From: Brachionus rotundiformis
Lineage: Eukaryota > Rotifera > Eurotatoria > Ploima > Brachionidae
Reading direction: 5' to 3'
Length of the DNA: 64,000 nucleotides
NCBI GenBank assembly: GCA_016802295.1
Contig: JAESIW010000138.1
Span: 195,904-259,903 of the forward strand
Below the pieces are notes generated by a model. The model was not told the origin of the DNA, did not search any database, and saw only the letters and a list, made by a program, of their open reading frames with translations. Below, in pieces: positions 21,481 to 29,659 of this stretch (position 1 is its first letter; each line of letters opens with the position of its first letter). The position numbers and the translations under genes were made by a program.

Positions 21481-24400
21481 AATAATTATAAAAAGTTGGA
21501 TTAAGTCTCCCATCATCCGTCTAATTCTAAAATTAGTTAAATCAACATTTCCAGTCTTTTCTGGAATAGTCAAATTTTCGAAGTGAAGGGATTATCTCAT
21601 AAGATATTAATTTTTTAATATTGAAAAGTAAAAAATAAGTATATTTTATTTAAAATAACAATTAAATATGAACTCAAAAAACTCCTAAAACAAATTCTCC
21701 ATTCGAAGAGCAATTTGTTCAGTTTAAAAAAGAATGAACATAGATCGAAATTGTACAGAAGATATTTTACATAATAAATATTAAATTTATTGAATATAAT
21801 ATGTAATAAAAAATATTTATTTAAAATTTATTAAATATAACAATTATATTTGGCAAATTAAATAAAAATATAAAATAAATAAACTTAATCAAATAAATAC
21901 CGTAAACCCTTGCAAATAAGTGCCCACAAAATCATGTCTTTATTGATGAATATAAGCCTTTAAATGATAGAAAATTTTCTTCAAATTAAATTTTTTTTTA
22001 AAGATCTAAGTATTCTTTACTTTAGAAAGCATTTTAGATGGAACTAAGCCAATAAATAAAAAGTATTTAAATTCTTTGCAATTGAATGTAAAATTTGTTT
22101 TTTTTAAATAAAGCATATTGTATTATATATTTCATCTTTTTCACTATCTTCGCTTAATTTGTAAAGTTTTTCATTAGCATGAGAAAAAGTAACAAGTTTA
22201 GCGGCAAGATTCGGATTTAGTATGGGAAATATTTCATGAGATATTCCTTGACTGTAAATAATAGCTTGATATATATCTAATTCACTTTCTTCTTTTGGCA
22301 AAACAGAAGAAATGAAAGGCTTTTTGTTTTCAGGCTCACCAAGTTGCATATAAAGTATCAGAAAGCCTTTTAAACCACAAAAATCTTTGCACATTTCATT
22401 GAATGCATATTCACCATAACTTTTATATCTAATCTTATGAGGATGATGATATAATTTAACTTGTATCATTAAGGCTGATACTAGATCTAGATTTTCACTA
22501 TTTATGCATACTGGAATAACGAAATCAATGGATTTCTCGTTTTGTCTACATTGATATGCAGCGCATCTCTTTAAAGCAGGAGAAAGCATTGTTTCTGACA
22601 TGAAATCTTTGGCTCGAACAAAATGATTGAAATTTATTAAACCATTTAAGAGTTCTAAAGGATTTTTTAATTTCTCTTTTACTATTTTGATGCAGCAATT
22701 TTTCTTTTGACTAGAGCAGTGCCAATTATTATATAAATTGCCACAATCGTTTTTGCACTTACCATAAAGTGATTGTAAAAATACACCAACTGTGGTGATA
22801 TCGAGAAATTTCAATGGCTCTTGAACTTTGTACTTATCTACTGCCATGTCCTTAGCAATGAGAAGAATTAATTTGGCGATTGTTTCACCTTTTTCACCTT
22901 TGGATATTAAAGATGATTCCAAACACTCAATCAAGCTATCCACAATTTTTTCATATCCCAAGTCATTCATTAAATAAGCTGATGCCTCAGCTAGTACTGG
23001 CTCTGATGGATAGCTAATTTCAAATAAATCTTTTTTGTTGTTTACATAAATTGAAACTGCCATGTTCTTAGCAACCATATTTTGACAACTTGATATAGAT
23101 TTCGGTTTAATTACACCTAATCGGCAGCTCAAAATGGCCAAAATGTCATCCAAATCTACTAGTTCTTTTCTTTTTCCACTAATCAATTTTTTCCATGCTA
23201 AAGTATATAATTTACCATTATTTATTGATTTGTACTTTCCATTGGAGTTTTTTTTTGTATCTATCCACGAGCCCCAAAGAACTCTACCATACATGCAAAT
23301 ATTTTCAAATTTGACCGTGTCCTCAATTTTTCTAATTTTAGATTCATCAAAAAATACATCCCAATTTGGGAGCAAGTAAATGGGCTCAAATATGTCCAAT
23401 TCTTCAAATGCGATCCTTGCTGAAACGTCTTGGCCAGCAGCTGGCATAAATTTACTCAAACTTGAAAATGTATCCAAAAATAAAACAAAAATATTCTTTT
23501 TTAATTTAGAGAGCATTTTTTGTAAAACATGAAAAGTTGTAGTCTCTTTATTTTTTGATTGTACACCGAGTAATGATGAAGCTTCATCAAATACAAAAAT
23601 TAAAGGAGCTGAACCTCTATATGTTGTAATCTCTTCGCTCAAAGGACAGCTATCGAGTTTAGATTTGATCAATTCTTCAACTAATTTATTGCTATCATTA
23701 TTTTTCTCTTCTTGGTTAAATTTCTTATAAAAATCAACACTGCTTATTTGATTATTATTTAGAAAGTCAATGAAAGCATTAAAGTAACATATAAAATAAT
23801 GTAAGATATTATTTTTCTCAAGAATCCGATCAGCTAAACAACTTCGTTTCGGATATCCAGTTGAATTTTTTTCTCGAAGACAACAATATACAACATAAAA
23901 GCCCTCATCAATAAGACTAATACAAGCTCTACTTTTACCAAAACCACTAGATTGGCAAATTGTTGTATATGGTCCATAGAATTTAGCATCACTTTTCTCA
24001 TATGAATTAATCATTTTTGTTAATTCTTTTTTTAAATATTGACGAGAATCGATGTTCAATTTGGAATTTGCCTTCAAATTTATTGTAAAACATTCTTGGA
24101 TCAATTCTTCTAAAAGTAAATTTTCATTTTGATCGTCTTCTTTTTTCTCTGACAACCAATTTGATAATGTTAACATTTCTTTTGAATTAATTTATTAACA
24201 AAGAAAAATTAATTATCAGCAATAGTTCAATATTTACCACTTTCATTTGGAAAATCTATGCTGAATTTTCCTTTTAAACAAGAAATAATCATTTGAGTTT
24301 CGAATTTATTAACTATCTTGGGAAAATCCAATTTAAATTTTTGTTCTTTTAATATGAAATAAATGCTTTGTTTTAATAGTTTATTAAGTAATTATTTGAA

Positions 24401-24713
24401 AATTTACCGCATATTTTTAATATTTTTATTTCATCCTTGATAAAAAAATACAATTTTTCTTCCAAAAATATTTGTTTTGTTACTTAAAATACAGAAAAAA
24501 AATGTCTGAGAATATTTTGATTTTTTTTTATTGATTACATTTGTCAAATGATTTAAATATTAAAATATCAGTTTCAACACTTTTTTCTTCTACCATTATT
24601 TTATTTGGCCTTGAAAATTTAATTCCTTTTCTATTTTAGTGAGTTTTAGATTTAAAAACTTATTTCTGAAATAAAAAGAATATAGTATTTTCAAATTTGT
24701 ATTGACACAATAA
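21481..24713. repeat. 3.2 kb duplicated unit, copy 1
   Basis: Direct repeat of 29660-32895. From 21481 to 24553 every stretch I compared is identical to the second copy at a fixed offset of 8179, and the two 690-codon frames inside translate identically. From 24554 to about 24640 the copies diverge strongly; from there to the shared TATTGACACAATAA end they are similar with scattered substitutions and a 3-base length difference. The flanks are unrelated. I find no terminal inverted repeat and no convincing target-site duplication (AATAA occurs at both ends but is uninformative here). It carries one complete gene and its 3' region, so it may be a segmental duplication or an unclassified mobile unit. 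Confidence 0.9.
22104..24596 (-). CDS. P-loop NTPase fused to PD-(D/E)XK-like nuclease domain, copy 1
   Basis: Four exons: 24539-24596, 24408-24482, 24238-24345, 22104-24178; phases close to 771 aa. The main exon (690 codons from its own Met) has a Walker A SSGFGKSR (residues 76-83 of that frame), Walker B IFVFDEAS (193-200) and a sensor-1-like strand VLFLDTFS (231-238), as in AAA/STAND-type ATPases. The C-terminal part has GEKGETIAKLILLIAKD (Glu431), SIDFVIPV (Asp551) and ALMIQVKLY (Gln572-Val-Lys574), the E..D..QxK pattern of restriction-endonuclease-fold nucleases. A Cys-rich patch (470-500) lies between. This order resembles the NTPase-nuclease pairs behind Crinkler/RHS-type effectors and related fungal and animal families; that is inference. 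Exon 1 reads MVEEKSVETDILIFKSFDK. The upstream exons were found by splice-site and phase logic. GTSF1 ends 735 bases beyond its stop. Confidence 0.72.
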
Positions 24714-24714
24714 T

Positions 24715-24743
24715 AAATTCGTCATAATGATTATGACGAATTT
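24715..24743. repeat. Perfect 13-bp palindrome with 3-base loop
   Basis: Arms AAATTCGTCATAA and TTATGACGAATTT flank a TGA loop. It begins one base beyond the end of the similarity between the two 3.2 kb copies (copy 1 side only). It may be a hairpin terminus, a protein-binding palindrome, or a scar of element insertion. Confidence 0.7.
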
Positions 24744-24954
24744 TATTTGTTCAATTAATGTTTTTTACATTGAAAAGTAAAAAATAAATTAATTAATGGC
24801 AAAAGAACATAGTGTTGAAATTGTAGGAATATAAAATTTGGAGATCTTGATCTTGATCTTTTGAAAGATCGTCTATGCTCTCTGATTCGAATAGTCTCTG
24901 CTATGATGTTAACCATTGCGTTGAAATCTTCGAACATAACCTGGAGAAAGAGCT

Positions 24955-25290
24955 CGTATAAAATATCTTCTGTTCAATTTTGATCTATGTTATTACAAAA
25001 TGCAGTTCTTTCTTTTTGGAACTGAACAAATTTCTCTTCGGATTGACAATTTGTTTAGGAGTTTTTCGAGTTAATAAGTAATACTTTACAAATTAAGCCA
25101 ATATGGCGAAAAATAAAATATATAATACAATTTAGTTTATTTAAAAAAATCAAATTTTACATTCAATTCCAACGAATTTGAATATTTTTGATTTTTAAAT
25201 CCCTTTACTAATATTTATTTGTGATTAAGTTTATTTATTTAATATTTTTATTTAATTTGCCAAAAATAATTCTTATAAATAATAAATTTT
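24955..25290 (-). repeat. Degenerate, inverted, rearranged piece of the 3.2 kb unit
   Basis: Read on the minus strand, 25290 to about 25085 resembles the 3' part of the unit (21820-22200): the GGCAAATTAAATAAAAATAT motif, the AACTTAATCA-AATAAATA run, then AATTGAATGTAAAATTTG and TTGTATTATATATTT, which in the intact copy is the 3' UTR and last codons of the NTPase gene. Directly after it, 25078-24955 matches 21668-21770 (AAAAACTCCTAA, GAAGAG, ATTTGTTCAGTT, ACATAGATC, ACAGAAGATATTTTA). In the intact unit these two blocks are in the opposite order, so this is a rearranged old copy. It ends 35 bases from the stop codon of the glucosidase II beta-like gene and includes no functional frame. Confidence 0.65.
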
Positions 25291-25324
25291 AAATCAAATT
25301 TTTTTTTATTTCTATTTCTTTCTA

Positions 25325-26827
25325 TTAGCATATAGATGGTGTCAATAGAATGAAAACGTAAACACATTTTTGAGTCTCTTGTAAACTAATTATTTCGTCA
25401 TTCGTGCCGCATTTAAATTTTATCTTTAATTATATTTTTTATATTTAAGCCCAAAATAATTTTAAATACAGATACTTCACTCATTCTTGCTTGAGGACAG
25501 TTGTTTGAATCTCCGTTAATCATTTTAAGCATCCATTCACCAGATTTTTCCTGTATTAGCTTCGGATCTCGTCCAATTTTTATTTGCTTTAAAAATTTAA
25601 GATTTTTATCTTATTTAATTTATTATCTTACCTTATTTGAATCAATCTGTAAAACTTCTTTATATGGACAAACTTTATATGTATATTTAGATTGAGAAAA
25701 CTCAAAACAAAATCTACTTATTCTATAAAATACCCCTCTTGGGCCATATAACTAAAAAATTATACTTTAGTTTTAGAATTATATTCATCTTACTTTTTCA
25801 TTCTTCAATATTCCTTCCGCTAAATATTTTTTTTTCTGCGATATACCTTTCATTTTTATTTCTTTTTCTTTAATTTTTGATAAAATAAGTTCTGAGCATA
25901 CGTTTTTGCAACCATTTTCTTTTTTTTCTTTTTTGAATCAATTCAATATACTTTTATAGAATTCATTTATTTGTTTTTAATTTCTAGTTTACCATCACTT
26001 CCATCACAACAATCACAAATTTTGTCATTTACTAAATTTTAAATATTTCATATTTTCTTTTAAATGATTATCGTTTAAATAAAAACCTTTAGACGAGGAA
26101 ATTCGATAACTAATCAAAAATTCATTTTGAATATCACAATAAAAGCTTCAAATTAAATTTATTAATATTTTTATAAAATGAATTTCTATTTCTCACTATC
26201 CAAAATTACAAGCGTTTGTTCCTGGTTCATCTGTCCCATCCAAACAGTCACAGTAGTTATCATTTAATTGTTTGAAAGGAATGTTTTGCTTTTAGAATGT
26301 TTAAGATTAGGAATCTTTTTACAATTATATTTAAATGAATCTACATTTGAATTAATGCATTTGAATTTATTTTCCGCATTTGGTTCATATAAAAATTTAT
26401 CTTTTATGAGAATACCAGGAATTTTTTCATTTGCTAGATGTTTTACTGAATTTTTCATATGTTTTTGATATTCAATACTAAAGATTTTCTTCTCATCATA
26501 CAAATTATCAATTTTTTCTGTTAAAAAAACCTTTTTGAATTTATTCAAGTAACCGATTCGTTGGTTAAATGGTAGAATATCGATTAACTGGGGATTAAGT
26601 TTGGAATCAAGCGGAATGAAATATTTTGTTCTATTAGTTGCTAAACTATAATTGTGTTTTTTAATTTTGGAAGATTGGTGATTTTCAAAGTCCACTAATT
26701 TTGAATCAAATCTTGTTTCAATATTTGATTGATTTAAATTGCTGAGAAATAAAATTTGAAAAATAAAAAAAAATAAAATAGAAGTAATCAAAATAAATAA
26801 AATTTGATATCGTTTGAGTGGTTTCAT
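25325..26827 (-). CDS. Glucosidase II beta-subunit-like protein (PRKCSH family), membrane-anchored
   Basis: Eight exons: 26345-26827, 26197-26288, 26087-26145, 25993-26031, 25794-25927, 25632-25751, 25476-25586, 25325-25423; 378 aa. Glucosidase II beta retains and targets the ER enzyme that trims glucose from N-glycans. The two LDL-receptor-A-like repeats are clear: IPFKQLNDNYCDCLDGTDEP (human IPFDQVNDDYCDCKDGSDEP) and VNDKICDCCDGSDE. The mannose-6-phosphate-receptor-homology domain follows: FCFEFSQSKYTYKVCPYKEV, CPQAR, and the final Cys motif KCVYVFILLTPSIC. Differences: a membrane anchor at residues about 8-30 replaces a cleavable signal, a 100-residue spacer follows it, the helical region is short, the EF-hand/acidic linker is absent and there is no HDEL-type tail. 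It may be a diverged paralogue rather than the housekeeping subunit. Confidence 0.82.
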
Positions 26828-27599
26828 GTAATATAATATTTTGACAATAAAAAAATTTAATGATCTAAATCATATTCCAATATTTAAAAAGAATTACTCT
26901 ACTGATTTAAACAAAATAATAATTTAAAAGAATAATCAATTGAGCATTTTTTTTTATAAATGAGAGCAACAAATTACAAAAAGCACCATTAAAACTGATC
27001 TTAAGCAAAAAAAATCATAATAGATTACTGATATTGAATATCTAAAATAAATTACTCGAGGTTAAACGAATAAAGATGATAATATGTAATAAAATTAAAA
27101 AAATTTAGTAAAAGAAAGACGAATATTAGAAATTTGACTATTATAAAATTTAAAACAAAATTAACGAAATGATGTGTTTTCATTAAATCAATGATAATAA
27201 AAATGAAAAAATATTGATTTTAAATTTATTAAATATAATTCAAAAAATTGTCTTTAATCTCTTAAAAACTGGTTATCTCATTTATTTTATTTTATTTTTT
27301 TTTTACATTGCCTTAAAGGCGTTGTGATTGAAATAATAATAATAATTATATTTGGCAAATTAAATAAAAATATTAAATACAGTACATTTCAAAACAAAGT
27401 TAACAATGTTTCGAAACATTGCCTAAGCAGTGTTTAAAGCGGTTTAAGCGGTGTTAAAGACCATATTGAGTTCATCTAATGTTAAAAAGGCATAAAAATT
27501 TAAAGTGAAAAAAACGCTAGCACGCTATAGCTTAAACTTTTTAAGCATTGTTTAATCATATACAAATTTGCAAATTAATAACAAATCCTTAAATTTAAA
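26828..27599. other. Intergenic with relic of the 3.2 kb unit
   Basis: At about 27225-27245 (TTTATTAAATATAA) and again at 27335-27378 (AATTATATTTGGCAAATTAAATAAAAATAT) the sequence matches 21828-21875 of the 3.2 kb unit on the same strand, but with about 100 bases inserted between the two halves. From 27430 to 27560 there is a patch of short related words (AGCAGTGTTTAAAGCGG, TTTAAGCGGTGTTAAAG, ACGCTAGCACGCTATAGC) that look like an imperfect local duplication. No gene seen. Confidence 0.5.
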
Positions 27600-27884
27600 A
27601 TGAGATTTTTGAATAATCAAAATGTTCAAGTGCTTGACAGTACTGGAGTTTGGTGGGATATTATTGTTCGAGAAATAACTAATAATGAATCATATAAGAT
27701 TCATTTTCAAATTTTCAATAGCAAATATGATTCTGTCTACTCAAAAGGTTGTTTATTTGATTATCTTTATTCAACAAAATTTATTCCTATTATTAATTAT
27801 AGTAGTAAGTTAAACTGCAACTCGGAAAATATCCGAGCAGTGCGAAACAATTGTTTAACACTAGAAAGCTCGACCAAAAAATAA
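27600..27884 (+). CDS. Short Tudor/chromo-barrel-like ORF, C-terminus altered by a MITE
   Basis: 94 codons. The pattern VQVLDSTGVWWDIIVREI ... YKIHFQIFNSKYDSVYSKG resembles one small beta-barrel of the Tudor/chromo-barrel/Agenet type (aromatic pair after D.TG, then a strand ending in YD). The last ten codons, from CLTLESSTKK, are inside the piggyBac-type MITE that begins at TTAA 27855; the stop codon is supplied by the element. The frame may therefore be a truncated gene or a domesticated fragment of some other repeat. Low confidence in both reality and function. Confidence 0.35.
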   Translation: MRFLNNQNVQVLDSTGVWWDIIVREITNNESYKIHFQIFNSKYDSVYSKGCLFDYLYSTKFIPIINYSSKLNCNSENIRAVRNNCLTLESSTKK

Positions 27885-28077
27885 CAAAAATTTAAAAACT
27901 AATTTTTAAAAAAACTATCATAAAATAGCAACATTTTTTTTTGATATTCAATAAAGTCTCCATAAATCTATTAAATAAAATACTGAATATTAAATTCTGT
28001 TTCTGCATTCAAAAAATATTGAGATTTGAAATTTAAAAAAATGGGTCTAAAAAACCCGCCGGGTCTTCTAGTGTTAA
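27855..28077. mobile_element. PiggyBac-type MITE with TTAA target duplication
   Basis: The left end reads TTAACACTAGAAAGCTCG; the right end, on the other strand, reads TTAACACTAGAAGACCCGGC. The shared 12 bases TTAACACTAGAA comprise the TTAA target duplication and the start of the terminal inverted repeat; TTAA targets are the hallmark of piggyBac superfamily transposons. The interior (215 bases) has no coding capacity and includes a GC-rich CCCGCCGGG palindrome near the right end, which stands out in this AT-rich window. Confidence 0.72.
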
Positions 28078-28609
28078 TAAAATATGAGGCATCACATTAT
28101 GTATTTGGAAGATATATCTTCGGCATTTTTCAGGCGTTTATTCTTTCTACCAAAATTTTAGTTTAAGGCCTTTTAAGCCTAATATAAGTCTGTTTTGGAT
28201 CATTATCCATGACTAATCTGTGACTATCAGGGAAAACTTTCATACTTGTACATTGAATTAAAATAATATATAAAATCTTAATATTTACCTACCGTTTTTC
28301 CTTACTTAATGTCCTATCGGCAATTAAATGAAACTCCTTTTAATTTCCCTGAGAAATTATCCGAAATTTTTTATTTTTGCAAACATAATTACCCTAGGAT
28401 ATTATATGAAACTTTACATGGTACTATCTGAAACATGGTTAATTTATTATGTGACTTTTAAAAGTATTATTAAAAACTTTTTTCAACCAATTTGAAACTG
28501 CCAATTTTTTTAGTGACTGTTATTTTTTTTTAACTAATCAATTCCTCTAGTTCTTATAAAAAAATCTTGGAATTTTCTAAAATTCTAGATTACTAAGTTA
28601 TAAGCTTTA
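28078..28609. other. Unassigned repeat-rich spacer
   Basis: 532 bases between the MITE and the transposase relic. Slightly less AT-rich than the surroundings, with no open frame of note on either strand. It may be the decayed N-terminal part of the pogo-type element to its right, but I cannot show this. Confidence 0.35.
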
Positions 28610-28619
28610 GATATTGCAA

Positions 28620-29058
28620 AGCGAGATTCAGTAAACTTCAAAGCATCAAATGGATGCTTTTCATGATTTTTAATGACAATTTTTTAAAACGATCAAATTT
28701 TGTGCTAAGGCGAATTACAACTAATTGATGAGAACTTCTATGCAATTCTAAAGACGTAGCAATCGAAATTATCAATAAATCAAGATTAGAATTAAGTAAG
28801 GTACAATCATGTTCCATTATTAACATGGATGAAACTATCATATACTTAGATTCTTGCAATAACTTTACTTACGATCAGGCTGGTGCAAAAATAGTTCCAA
28901 CTACTACGTCTGGAAACGAAAAAACTAGAATGTCTTTGTGCTTTGCTGCTTCTGTCACTGGCTATAAATTTAAAACACTGATTATAGTTCCAAGAGTGAA
29001 TCCTCAAAAGATTTTGAGCCGGCAAATAACGTGGTTGAAGTTTATCACAAATAGTTAA
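28620..29058 (+). pseudogene. Broken pogo/Tigger-type DDE transposase
   Basis: From 28759 an open stretch leads into the catalytic-core start NMDETIIYLD (first Asp of the DDE triad), followed by GAKIVPTTTSGNEKTRMSLC and TLIIVPRVNPQK, which match the DDE_1 family of pogo/Tigger/jerky transposases. Upstream, out of frame, are remnants of the CENP-B-like DNA-binding part (NFKASNG around 28634, then LRRITTN around 28710) separated by a frameshift and stop codons. The frame ends at 29058, before the second and third catalytic acids. The element is therefore dead. No terminal repeats were found. Confidence 0.7.
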
Positions 29059-29399
29059 TTATGGAAATAACAAGTTTAAAATATTATTACAAAAATTTTT
29101 GAATATTTATTTGTTAATATAAAAAATAATTTTTATTTTTTTGATTATGTATTGTTTCTGATAATTGTGTAATCATTTAATAAAACAGAAATTTATTAAT
29201 AAGTTTTATAATATAATATAATTTATAAATTTTTTTTCTATATCTATTAGTCTTTCTTTAAACAATAATGAATTTGATCATTACAATTATTAAATTTCAA
29301 GTCACAAAATGGAGATTATGACCAAAATTTTATAAAATAAACTGACCACTTGCGATTCTTATAATCGTTTGTATAAATATCACTGATAGTTTTCTCTAA

Positions 29400-29572
29400 A
29401 CAAATTCGATTGATGAAAAAAATAAATGGTACTGGTGTTAATAGCAAGTTAATGATTGATCCGGACTTGACGATGCACTGAAATAGACTTTTCCAAGCAT
29501 TAACTACTCGATTTGTTAAGAAATGATATCGTTGTTTGCAACTTTTAACATCTAATTCTCTAACAATTCATT
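29400..29572 (-). pseudogene. Fragment of non-LTR retrotransposon reverse transcriptase (C-terminal end)
   Basis: Minus strand, one open frame of about 55 codons: CKQRYHFLTNRVVNAWKSLF then QCIVKSGSIINLL. The signature RYxFxxNRVVNxWNxLP...V..S.N.FK is typical of the segment after the thumb in LINE-type ORF2 proteins. No start, no palm domain, no 3' tail visible; it is a short truncated copy lying just to the left of copy 2 of the 3.2 kb unit. Confidence 0.55.
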
Positions 29573-29659
29573 TGCCATATCTTCTTAAGTTGAAAGACTG
29601 ATTTCGAAAATTTATTTACAATTTATACCATTAGCAAATTTGATAATTTCATTTCCGTT

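Noticed and set aside
21481..24713. Terminal inverted repeats or target duplications bounding the 3.2 kb unit
   Set aside because: The ends (AATAATTATAAA and TATTGACACAATAA) are not inverted copies, and the AATAA present at both is too common here to count.
24755..24937. 60-codon minus-strand frame with an Arg/Ser run (KRSRSRS)
   Set aside because: Looks SR-like for a few residues only; lies in decayed repeat sequence and cannot be joined to any exon.
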